A stretch of 42,256 nt of DNA from Mycolicibacter sinensis. Lineage in GTDB: Bacteria; Actinomycetota; Actinomycetes; Mycobacteriales; Mycobacteriaceae. The stretch is taken from positions 1 through 42,256 of the forward strand of contig NZ_LZJK01000009.1 of assembly GCF_001667945.1 (NCBI RefSeq), read 5' to 3'. A program made the translations under genes and the position numbers. The notes beneath the pieces are model-generated. The model was not told the origin of the DNA. It was given only the letters and a program-made list of their open reading frames with translations, and did not search any database. This document shows, piece by piece, positions 31,222-37,831 of this stretch. Position 1 is the stretch's first letter, and each line of letters begins with the position of its first letter.

Positions 31222-31977
31222 TCAAGACAGCGCTTGCGGCGGGTTGGGCTCCTTGACCGATCGACCGCCCGAGGCGAACCACGCCGCTTTCGCTTGCCAG
31301 GAGCGGGCCGAGCCGTAGGCGAAGATCGCCACCGACACGCACCCGCACAACCAGACCAGCGAACTCACGTCGGTTCTGGTCCAGGTGGTGCTCAACTGTG
31401 CCACCAACGCCGCTAACGCAAACGCCGACGAGGCGGTGTAGAGCTCGACGGTCTCCTTGGCGCGGGGATCGGAGCGCACCAGCAGCAGCAGCCGGGTCGC
31501 GTAGCTGGACAGGAAGATCAGCAAACCGCAGAACAACACCCAGTACACGCTCGCCCACGCGCCGCCGCCGCCACTGGTCGAGAAACCGTCCGGGCGGTAG
31601 CCGGCGTCGGCGGTAATGAAGACGGCTACGAGCGCGACCACGCCGACGCGCACCGGCCACTCCACATGCCTGCGGTACCACGGCCGGATCCGGTCGAAGT
31701 CGGCCAGGCGCGGCAGCACGTGATAGATGTTGGCCGCGATCGCGATCACGAAGCAGATGTGGCCGGCCAGTTGCTGCAGGTTCCACATCCGGGTGGCGCG
31801 CTGCACCCACGGCCCGATCGTCTCGGCCGCCCACGGCGACATCAGCACCAGCGCGCAGGCCTCCAGCGCGATGGCGAGGGTGATGCCGATCTCCCAGCGC
31901 GACCACCATGTATCGCGGCGCACCCACAAGCTGTAGAGCGCCACGAGCACGGTGGCGCCGATGCAGGCCGACGTCAT
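31222..31977 (-). CDS. Seven-helix membrane protein, paralogue 1 of 3
   Basis: A 251-residue membrane protein that opens the three-gene run. Helices lie at about 2-18, 30-50, 68-88, 105-120, 136-160, 175-195 and 205-228. Conserved inner segments are WVRRDTWWSRWE after helix 1, LADFDRIRPWYRRHVEWP after helix 3, VRSDPRAKETVELY after helix 5 and ARSWQAKAAWFASGG at the end. A Gly/Ser-rich outer loop (STSGGGGAWAS) replaces a different loop in the paralogues. ATG 31977 was chosen since all three proteins start MTSxxI and TACCGT lies 6 nt upstream; the longer open frame overlaps the helix-turn-helix gene. Function unknown; the co-directional DNA-binding gene 28 bp upstream suggests shared control. 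Confidence 0.82.
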   Translation of the reverse strand: MTSACIGATVLVALYSLWVRRDTWWSRWEIGITLAIALEACALVLMSPWAAETIGPWVQRATRMWNLQQLAGHICFVIAIAANIYHVLPRLADFDRIRPWYRRHVEWPVRVGVVALVAVFITADAGYRPDGFSTSGGGGAWASVYWVLFCGLLIFLSSYATRLLLLVRSDPRAKETVELYTASSAFALAALVAQLSTTWTRTDVSSLVWLCGCVSVAIFAYGSARSWQAKAAWFASGGRSVKEPNPPQALS

Positions 31978-31983
31978 GCGTCG

Positions 31984-31989
31984 ACGGTA
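31984..31989 (-). promoter_or_regulatory. Leaderless -10 of the membrane-protein operon
   Basis: TACCGT on the minus strand is 6 nt before the ATG at 31977 and lies between the helix-turn-helix stop and the first membrane gene. The operon can therefore be transcribed apart from its putative regulator. Confidence 0.5.
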
Positions 31990-32005
31990 CTTCCCGCAGG
32001 TCCGC

Positions 32006-32314
32006 TTAGACCGGCGGTTTGTCCAGATCCGCCTTGAGATCTCCGATGCGCAGCGGCCGCGACGACGATTCCAGGTATTCCGCGACCGCTTCGTGCTCAA
32101 TCAATCCGAACCGGACCTGCAAATCGACCGGGTTCAACCCGAAGTACCGGGCGACCCGGATCAGATTGTCGGCACTGATCAGCCGGCCCTCGTGGGCCGC
32201 CTTGTAGTAGGCCGACTTGCGGTATCCGAATGCCTCGTAGACCTCGGTGGCTCCGAGCGGCCTGCCGACGAGGTAAGGCAGCACGACGGTGGGGTCTTTG
32301 TGACGATCGTCCAC
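32006..32314 (-). CDS. Small helix-turn-helix protein (phage-repressor-like)
   Basis: A 102-residue protein with one predicted helix-turn-helix: LGATEVYEAFGYRKSAYYKAAHEGRLISADNLIRVARYFGLNP (about 20-62). The ADDLIxLARxxGLNPVxLxVxxGLI pattern after the recognition helix resembles small immunity-repressor proteins of mycobacteriophages and their chromosomal relatives. The C-terminus is a hydrophilic tail ending DKPPV. I chose GTG 32314, since TAAGGT lies 8 nt upstream and the longer open frame (to 32512) has low-quality, arginine-rich sequence that overlaps the next gene. The gene precedes three co-directional membrane proteins and may regulate them. It could also be a prophage remnant; no integrase is visible. 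Confidence 0.75.
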   Translation of the reverse strand: MDDRHKDPTVVLPYLVGRPLGATEVYEAFGYRKSAYYKAAHEGRLISADNLIRVARYFGLNPVDLQVRFGLIEHEAVAEYLESSSRPLRIGDLKADLDKPPV

Positions 32315-32391
32315 AGCAATAAACCTTAGCTCCGCTTCGTAGACCACACAACTATTCGGCAATAACGACGGTGCGAAAATCGCCCGCCGAA

Positions 32392-33765
32392 TCACCCTAC
32401 AGACAACAGCTCCAGCATCGCCCGGCTCGCAATCCGGGTGCCCACCGCGATTGCGGCGAGGTCGACGACGTAATCCGGCGAGTGCGGCGAGTAAGGGAAT
32501 ATTTTGCCGCATGCAGCGGCATCGGCGTACACCTGCGGATCGGCCACGCCGACCATCAGGTAAGCCAATGGCACGTCGTGATGCGGGCCTTTGAGTAGGT
32601 GACAGTCTTCCGACGCGGTGACCGCCGGAAGATCGGTGATGACGTTGTGCTCGCCGAGCACACCGCGCAGCGTCTCGGCCAGCCGGGCGGTCAGGCCGGC
32701 GTCGTTGACCAGGGGGGTGGAGCCGCCGCCCATCGTGATGACCGGCATCAGCTCGTCGGGCAGGCCGAAGCCGCGGGCGATGCCCTCGCTGATCGCCCGG
32801 ATTCCGGTGAGCAGCTGGTCGCGCACCTGGGAGCTGTACCAGCGCAGGTTCACCAATAGCCGGGCCCGGTCCGGGATCACGTTGTAGGTCGAGCCGGCCT
32901 GCACCGAGCCGACGGTCAGCACCGCGCTCTCGTGTGGGGCGATGCTGCGGCTGATGATGCTCTGGAAACCCACCACGGCCTGGGCGGCCATCAGCACGGG
33001 ATCCTTGGACAGCTGCGGCAGCGACCCGTGCCCGCCGACGCCGTGGAAGGTGATCTCGAGCTGGTCAGTGCCGGCCATCCGCTCACCGCCGGCGGCGGCC
33101 ACCATGCCCACCGGCACCGGCGCGGTGTGCATGGCGACGAATGAATCCGGCCGTGGGGCAACGGCGTAGAGCCCGTCGTCGACCATCGCCTGGGCGCCGG
33201 AGATCGGCTCTTCGGCAGGTTGGCCGATCAGCACCGCGGTGCCCGACCAGGTGGACTGCGCGAGGACCTTGGCCATCCCGAGCATCCAGGTGACGTGGGC
33301 GTCGTGGCCACAGACGTGCGCGACCGGTGTCTGGCTGCCGTCGTCGTTGGTGACCTGCACGGTGCTTGCATAGTCCAGGCCGGTTGCCTCGCGCACCGGC
33401 AGCGCATCCATGTCGGCCCGGTACATCACCACCGGGCCCTGGCCGCGCTCCAGGATCGCCACCACCCCGGTGCCGCCGATCCCGGTCGTCACGGTGAACC
33501 CGAGATCGGTGAGTGCCTGCGCGACGATCCGCGCGGTGCGCACCTCGGCGAAGCCCAGTTCGGGGTTGCGGTGCAGATCCTTGAACACCTCGATCAGCCG
33601 GGGCGTGTCGTCGGCGACGATCGCCTCGACTTCATCGCGGTGTTCATGCCGCGGTCCCAGCTTCGCCTCTCCTCCGTCGAGCCTCGCTGAACCGCGGTGT
33701 TCATGCCGCGGTCCCAGCTTCGCCTCTCCTCCGTCGAGCCTCGCTGAGCCGCGGTGCTCGGTCAT
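32392..33765 (-). CDS. M20-family amidohydrolase (AmiB/hippurate hydrolase type)
   Basis: A 457-residue zinc-dependent amidohydrolase related to IAA-amino acid hydrolases, hippurate hydrolases and mycobacterial AmiA/AmiB. The metal site is VCGHDAH (Cys152, His154, His157) with the catalytic/metal glutamates in QPAEEP (185-186); GVGGHGSLPQ lies in the lid domain. It cleaves N-acyl amino acids or similar amides in the cytoplasm. The first 43 residues are encoded by a tandem 57-bp repeat and are not part of the family; the fold begins near EVEAIVADDTPRLIEVF. ATG 33765 comes 3 nt after the stop of the FadE36-type gene. A start inside the repeat cannot be excluded. It is the last gene of the SnoaL-FadE36-M20 operon. 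Confidence 0.87.
   Translation of the reverse strand: MTEHRGSARLDGGEAKLGPRHEHRGSARLDGGEAKLGPRHEHRDEVEAIVADDTPRLIEVFKDLHRNPELGFAEVRTARIVAQALTDLGFTVTTGIGGTGVVAILERGQGPVVMYRADMDALPVREATGLDYASTVQVTNDDGSQTPVAHVCGHDAHVTWMLGMAKVLAQSTWSGTAVLIGQPAEEPISGAQAMVDDGLYAVAPRPDSFVAMHTAPVPVGMVAAAGGERMAGTDQLEITFHGVGGHGSLPQLSKDPVLMAAQAVVGFQSIISRSIAPHESAVLTVGSVQAGSTYNVIPDRARLLVNLRWYSSQVRDQLLTGIRAISEGIARGFGLPDELMPVITMGGGSTPLVNDAGLTARLAETLRGVLGEHNVITDLPAVTASEDCHLLKGPHHDVPLAYLMVGVADPQVYADAAACGKIFPYSPHSPDYVVDLAAIAVGTRIASRAMLELLSVG
33637..33765. repeat. Tandem 57-bp in-frame repeat at an operon junction
   Basis: Two full copies (33637-33693, 33694-33750) differ at one base and are followed by a 15-bp partial third copy that carries the amidohydrolase start. 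The unit is 19 codons and reads on as EHRGSARLDGG-EAKLGPRH twice. Its location between two co-transcribed genes, with the frame kept open, is the habit of mycobacterial MIRU elements, but the sequence is not the MIRU consensus I know. Confidence 0.85.
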
Positions 33766-33768
33766 CGC

Positions 33769-34788
33769 TCAGCCCTCCATCAACGTCAGCGCGCGTTGGA
33801 ACAGCCACACCGCCGCATCGTGCAGCTGGTCGCCGACTTCCTTCTGCGCCTTGCCCGCCGACGCCCGGGCCAGCGTGCCTTCGATCACGATGCCCAATTT
33901 GAAGCAGGCCAAAACCGTGTACCAGCCGATCTGCGACAGGTCGCGGGAGCTGCCCGCGGCGTAGCGCTCCAACAGCTCACCGGTCGAAGCCAGGCCGTCC
34001 ATGCCGGTCAGGGTGTGGCTGAACACGCTGGATCCGTCGTCTTGGCGCCAGGTCGCCAACAGCCAGCCCAGGTCCAGCAGCGGATCGCCGATCGTCGACA
34101 TCTCCCAGTCCAGGATCGCCGCCACCTGCGGCCCGCTGCGGGAGAACATCACGTTGGCCACGTGGTAGTCGCCGTGCAGGATGCCCGGCTGCCAGGATTT
34201 CGGCACGTTGCGCTGCAGCCACGAGGCGACCTCGTCGATGCCGGGCAGCTCGGGACCCGGGTAGTTCTCGAACTGGCGGTAGGAGTCCAGCTCCGAAAGC
34301 CAGCGCGGCACTTGGCGTTCCAGGAATCCGTCCGGCTTGCCGTAGTCGGCCAGCCCCACCGCGACGTGGTCGACGGCGCCGAGGCGGGCCAGCGCGTCGG
34401 CCATCGACAGGCCCATCTGGTGCCGGATCGCCGGGTCGCCGGCGTGCAGCTCGGGAAGTTCCTCACCGGCGTTGAACCCGTCGATCGGCTCCATGAGGTA
34501 GAACACCGCGTCACCGAGCACCGCCGGGTCGTCGCAGACCGCGATCAACCGCGGGTGCGGCACGTCGGTGTCGGCCAGTGCGGCCAGCACCCGGGTCTCC
34601 CGCAGCATCACCTCGTTGCTGCGCGGGCGCAGATGCAGTGGCCCACGGCGCAACACATAGCTGCGGCCAGACCGGGTGAACCGCAGCATGACGTTCTGGG
34701 TTCCGCCGGACAATTCGGTGACGTCCTCCAGCGGACCGTCGCCGAGGCGCCGCTCAGACATCCACTGCGCGACCGGTTCGAGCTGCAT
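33769..34788 (-). CDS. fadE36: FadE36-type phosphotransferase (APH fold)
   Basis: A 339-residue protein that follows M. tuberculosis FadE36 (Rv3761c) closely, for example FYLMEPIDGFNAGEELP and GLSMADALA-LGAVD. In spite of the FadE name it is no acyl-CoA dehydrogenase: it has the aminoglycoside-phosphotransferase/ACAD10-11 kinase fold. The catalytic loop is HGDYHVANV (His205, Asp207, Asn212) and the metal-binding motif is ILDWEM (Asp227). Related domains phosphorylate 4-hydroxyacyl-CoA during its degradation, which is the likely role here. ATG 34788 begins MQLEPVAQWM like the remembered orthologue; the longer open frame overlaps the SnoaL gene. The gap to the SnoaL gene is 7 bp and to the amidohydrolase 3 bp. 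Confidence 0.92.
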   Translation of the reverse strand: MQLEPVAQWMSERRLGDGPLEDVTELSGGTQNVMLRFTRSGRSYVLRRGPLHLRPRSNEVMLRETRVLAALADTDVPHPRLIAVCDDPAVLGDAVFYLMEPIDGFNAGEELPELHAGDPAIRHQMGLSMADALARLGAVDHVAVGLADYGKPDGFLERQVPRWLSELDSYRQFENYPGPELPGIDEVASWLQRNVPKSWQPGILHGDYHVANVMFSRSGPQVAAILDWEMSTIGDPLLDLGWLLATWRQDDGSSVFSHTLTGMDGLASTGELLERYAAGSSRDLSQIGWYTVLACFKLGIVIEGTLARASAGKAQKEVGDQLHDAAVWLFQRALTLMEG

Positions 34789-34795
34789 GCGGTGC

Positions 34796-35140
34796 TCAGC
34801 CCTTGGGGCGTACCAGCTGGGAGATGGTCTGCACCCGGATCGAGTCGGCGCCGAACACGAAGGTGTCCACCCCGTCGACCTGGAACCCCGGCGAGTCGAG
34901 CGTCCACTCCAGCAGTAGGACATCGCCGTGGTAGGTCTTCGACTTGATGTCGAACACCGCAGAGGCCAGCGCGTCGGATAACTGACTGAACGCGGCCCGG
35001 ATGCCGTCGCGGCCCTCCGCGACGCCGGCGGCGGTGATCAGCACCGAGTCGTCGGTGTAGTCGGTGAGCAGGTCGTCGACGTCGCGGGCGACCAAAGCGT
35101 GCAGGTGGTGGTCGAAGATCTCCTGTGGTGTACGGGCCAT
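34796..35140 (-). CDS. SnoaL/NTF2-like protein
   Basis: A 114-residue small alpha+beta cone-fold protein. It begins with ARTPQEIFDHHLHALVARDVDDLLTDYTDDSVLI, the usual SnoaL/NTF2 helix-hairpin-strand start, continues with AEGRDGIRAAFSQL and ends in beta strands with SKTYHGDVLLLEWTLDSPG. Such proteins bind or isomerise small hydrophobic molecules, often polyketides or steroids. The ligand cannot be inferred. ATG 35140 was chosen since TATCGT lies 6 nt upstream and the family starts here. It heads an operon with the FadE36-type kinase and the amidohydrolase, and is divergent from tcrX. Confidence 0.85.
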   Translation of the reverse strand: MARTPQEIFDHHLHALVARDVDDLLTDYTDDSVLITAAGVAEGRDGIRAAFSQLSDALASAVFDIKSKTYHGDVLLLEWTLDSPGFQVDGVDTFVFGADSIRVQTISQLVRPKG

Positions 35141-35146
35141 GACGTG

Positions 35147-35152
35147 ACGATA
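35147..35152 (-). promoter_or_regulatory. Leaderless -10 of the SnoaL-FadE36-M20 operon
   Basis: TATCGT on the minus strand is 6 nt before the ATG at 35140. A CATACT hexamer for the divergent tcrX gene lies at 35206-35211, 8 nt from its ATG, so the 79-bp space holds both promoters. Confidence 0.5.
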
Positions 35153-35219
35153 ACGGTTCACAGCGCGTCCATAGCGTCGATACACCGATGGCACAAGGGG
35201 TTGGACATACTGGAATGCG

Positions 35220-35960
35220 ATGACTGCGCCACGGGGATCGGTGGAACGTGTCGTGATGGCGCGTGCCGACGGCAAGCCGATCACGGTGCTGGTGGTCGAC
35301 GACGAGACGGTGCTGGCCGAGATGGTGTCGATGGCGCTGCGCTACGAGGGCTGGACCACTGCGACCGCGGGCGACGGCGCCTCGGCGATCGCCGCCGCGA
35401 AGGCCGAACGTCCCGACGTGGTGGTGCTCGACGTGATGCTGCCGGACATGAGCGGGCTGGATGTGCTGCGCAAGCTGCGCGAGGTCAACCCGCGGCTGCC
35501 GGTGCTGTTCTTGACCGCCAAGGATGCGCTGGAGGACCGCATCGCCGGATTGACCGCCGGCGGCGACGACTACGTCACCAAACCGTTCAGCATCGAAGAG
35601 GTGGTGTTGCGACTGCGGGCGCTGCTGCGCCGCACCGGCGTGAGCACCGCCGAGGCCGGAGCGCAGATCGTGGTGGGCGACCTGGTTCTCGACGAGGACT
35701 CCCATGAGGTCACCCGCGGCGGCGACCCGATCACGTTGACCTCCACCGAATTCGAGCTGCTGCGCTACCTGATGCACAACGCCAAACGGGTGCTGTCCAA
35801 GGCGCAGATCCTGGACCGGGTGTGGGACTACGACTTCGGCGGCCGGGCCAACATCGTCGAGTTGTACATCTCCTACCTGCGCAAGAAGATCGACAACGGC
35901 CGGGAACCGATGATCCACACGTTGCGCGGCGCCGGTTATGTGCTCAAACCGACCGTGTAA
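35220..35960 (+). CDS. tcrX: Response regulator TcrX (OmpR family)
   Basis: A 246-residue OmpR/PhoB-type response regulator. The receiver domain (about 20-135) has the acidic pair in VVDDE, the phospho-acceptor Asp71 in VVVLDVMLPDMSG and the conserved lysine in FLTAKDA. The winged-helix DNA-binding domain follows (TSTEFELLRYLMHNAKRVLSKAQILDRVW, then LRGAGYVLKP). I name it TcrX (Rv3765c) from the kinase partner downstream and from sequence memory. ATG 35220 is used; ATG 35256 (MARADGKPI) is an alternative close to the remembered start. It overlaps tcrY by 23 bp if the kinase starts at 35938. In M. tuberculosis this pair responds to low iron and starvation, by report. Confidence 0.9.
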   Translation: MTAPRGSVERVVMARADGKPITVLVVDDETVLAEMVSMALRYEGWTTATAGDGASAIAAAKAERPDVVVLDVMLPDMSGLDVLRKLREVNPRLPVLFLTAKDALEDRIAGLTAGGDDYVTKPFSIEEVVLRLRALLRRTGVSTAEAGAQIVVGDLVLDEDSHEVTRGGDPITLTSTEFELLRYLMHNAKRVLSKAQILDRVWDYDFGGRANIVELYISYLRKKIDNGREPMIHTLRGAGYVLKPTV

Positions 35961-37434
35961 ATCGTTGCGAGCCGGTGCTCGACGGCCCTGGTCGCTGCGG
36001 GCGCGGTTGCTGGCCGGTCAGATCGCGCTGCTGACGGTGGCCTGCCTGGGCATCGGCGCGGTGACCGAGCTGGCCTTGTATCAGTACCTGGTCAGCCAAC
36101 TCGACCATCAGCTCTACGACGCCGCCCGCCGTTCGGCGCGGCTGCACGGCCAGCCCCCGCCACCGGCATGGCACCGCCGCCATCGCCCCCGGCCAGGCCC
36201 GGGGCCGGACTTTCTCGACGCCCCCGGTCAGCCGGTCGGCATGGTCGGTGCGGTGATGGACGGCTCGGGCCCGATGATCGACGCGGGCTGTCTGGGCACC
36301 TCCGGCCTGCGTGAGGGGCTGAGTCCTTCGGCGACAACGCAATTGGCCGGCGTCGCCGCTGAACCGGCACCGGTCACCCGGCGTCTGGACGGTGTCGGCC
36401 GCTACCGGCTGGTCGCGACCCCCGCCCGCCACGGTGAGGAGATCATCATCACCGGGCTGCCGTTGGCTGCCGTGGACGCCACCATGGTGCGGGTCCTACT
36501 CATCTTCGGGCTGGTCACCTTGGTCGCGGTGGCCGCCGCTGCCACCGCCGGCACTGTCGTCACCCGGCGGGCGCTGGCCCCGCTGCGCCGCGTTGCGCAG
36601 ACCGCCGGCGAGGTCGCCGGTCTGCCGTTGGACCGCGGCGAGGCGACACTGCCGGTGCGGGTCGCCGAATCCGACACCAGCCCCCGCACCGAGGTCGGCC
36701 AATTGGGCGCCGCGGTCAACCGGATGCTCGACCACATCGCCGCCGCGCTGTCGACCCGGCAGGCCAGCGAGACCCGGGTGCGTCAGTTCGTCGCCGACGC
36801 CAGCCATGAGTTGCGTACTCCGCTGACCGCGATCCGCGGTTACACCGAACTGGCCCAACGCGTTCCGCATGACAGCGAAGCCGTGTCGCACGCGCTGAGC
36901 CGCGTGCAGTCCGAGACCGAGCGGATGACGCACCTGGTCGAGGATTTGCTGTTGTTGGCCCGGCTGGATTCCGGCCGGCCGCTGGAGCACGAGCCGGTGG
37001 ACCTGTCGCGGCTGGCGGTCGACGCGGTCAGCGACGCCCACGTCGGCGGGCCCGACCACCAGTGGCAGCTTGACCTGCCCGAGGAGCCGGTGACGGTGCC
37101 CGGCGACGCCGCCCGGTTGCATCAGGTGCTGACCAACCTGCTCACCAATGCCCGGGTGCACACCGGCGCGGGAACGGTGGTGCGGACCCGATTGAGTGTC
37201 GAGGGCGCCGAGGCGGTGCTGACGGTGACCGACGACGGCCCGGGCATTCCAGAGGAGTTCCAACCGGAGATCTTCGAGCGGTTCGTCCGCGGTGACACCT
37301 CCAGGTCCCGTAAGGGCGGCAGCACCGGGCTGGGGCTGGCGATCGCGTCGGCGGTGGTCCGGGCCCATCGCGGCACGATCGCGGTGACCAGCAGGCCCGG
37401 CCACACCGAGTTCGCCGTCCGCCTGCCCATCTAA
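35938..37434 (+). CDS. tcrY: Sensor histidine kinase TcrY
   Basis: A 498-residue membrane histidine kinase, partner of TcrX. Helix 1 lies about 22-50 (LLAGQIALLTVACLGIGAVTELAL). An extracytoplasmic sensor of about 130 residues has a His/Arg/Pro-rich stretch (PPAWHRRHRPRPGPGPDFLDAPG). Helix 2 (VLLIFGLVTLVAVAAAATAG) and a HAMP segment follow. The H-box is DASHELRTPL with His290, the N-box NLLTNARVH, G1 DDGPGIPEE and G2 GSTGLGLAIASAVV. Large parts match TcrY (Rv3764c) as I remember it. The start is uncertain: ATG 35938 lies inside tcrX and TTG 35965 just after its stop; neither has a Shine-Dalgarno. The His-rich patch in the sensor could bind metal. Confidence 0.92.
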   Translation: MCSNRPCKSLRAGARRPWSLRARLLAGQIALLTVACLGIGAVTELALYQYLVSQLDHQLYDAARRSARLHGQPPPPAWHRRHRPRPGPGPDFLDAPGQPVGMVGAVMDGSGPMIDAGCLGTSGLREGLSPSATTQLAGVAAEPAPVTRRLDGVGRYRLVATPARHGEEIIITGLPLAAVDATMVRVLLIFGLVTLVAVAAAATAGTVVTRRALAPLRRVAQTAGEVAGLPLDRGEATLPVRVAESDTSPRTEVGQLGAAVNRMLDHIAAALSTRQASETRVRQFVADASHELRTPLTAIRGYTELAQRVPHDSEAVSHALSRVQSETERMTHLVEDLLLLARLDSGRPLEHEPVDLSRLAVDAVSDAHVGGPDHQWQLDLPEEPVTVPGDAARLHQVLTNLLTNARVHTGAGTVVRTRLSVEGAEAVLTVTDDGPGIPEEFQPEIFERFVRGDTSRSRKGGSTGLGLAIASAVVRAHRGTIAVTSRPGHTEFAVRLPI

Positions 37435-37473
37435 CGCGTTTGCCTTCCCCCGGGTGCGGGGTAGGCGACATGG

Positions 37474-37638
37474 ATGAATCCCGAAATGCCACCCGAACCG
37501 GGAACACCGGAAGAACCACCCCACCGGCGGGTTCCCGAGGACCCGCCGGAACGACTGGTACCCGAGGACCCGCCGGAACGATTGGCGCCCGAAGAGACGC
37601 CGGAGCGGCTGGTGCCCGAAGACCCACCGGAGGAGTGA
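37474..37638 (+). CDS. Small acidic proline-rich repeat protein (54 residues)
   Basis: A short ORF behind tcrY. After MNPEMPPEPGTPEEPP it consists of an 11-residue unit, (V/L)PEDPPERLVPE-like, repeated about four times, and it ends DPPEE. The pattern is too regular for chance in this frame, and the ATG and TGA fit between tcrY (39 bp) and the next ORF (6 bp). About one third of residues are Glu or Asp and another third Pro, so the product should be unfolded. An ATG at 37470 in another frame is not used. I know no family. It could be a tether or a translated repeat tract without function. Confidence 0.5.
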   Translation: MNPEMPPEPGTPEEPPHRRVPEDPPERLVPEDPPERLAPEETPERLVPEDPPEE

Positions 37639-37644
37639 GCGCTC

Positions 37645-37782
37645 ATGCGTGCTGAAGAAGGCGACGAATCCATTGCCGATTACGCCCACGAGGCGCAGGA
37701 GACGCACGACCGGGTCAAGCCCCCGTCTTTGTGGACGCGGCTGCGCGACGCCCTGGGTGCCCTGACCCGGCGGCGCCACTGA
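37645..37782 (+). CDS. Small hypothetical protein, 45 residues
   Basis: A 45-residue ORF starting MRAEEGDESIADYAHEAQE, then THDRVKPPSLWTRLRDALG and ending ALTRRRH. The first half is acidic, the second half basic and amphipathic (WTRLRDALGALTRRR), which could lie on a membrane. A good Shine-Dalgarno (GGAGGAG, 37629-37635) overlaps the end of the preceding small ORF, so the two are probably translated together after tcrY. Family not recognised. It is too short for most gene finders. Confidence 0.6.
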   Translation: MRAEEGDESIADYAHEAQETHDRVKPPSLWTRLRDALGALTRRRH

Positions 37783-37831
37783 GCGCGGCGACTGCCACCG
37801 CGCCGCGCGGATCGGTGGCAGTCTGATCGCC

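Noticed and set aside
31222..32100. Bis-histidine haem site in helix 3 of the membrane paralogues (GH-x12-YH)
   Set aside because: Paralogue 3 lacks the first histidine and the spacing is one residue short of the cytochrome b pattern.
29595..32314. Integrated prophage or genomic island with tRNA-Arg as attachment site
   Set aside because: No integrase is seen and no second copy of the tRNA 3' end was noticed in the window. The repressor-like gene alone is not enough.
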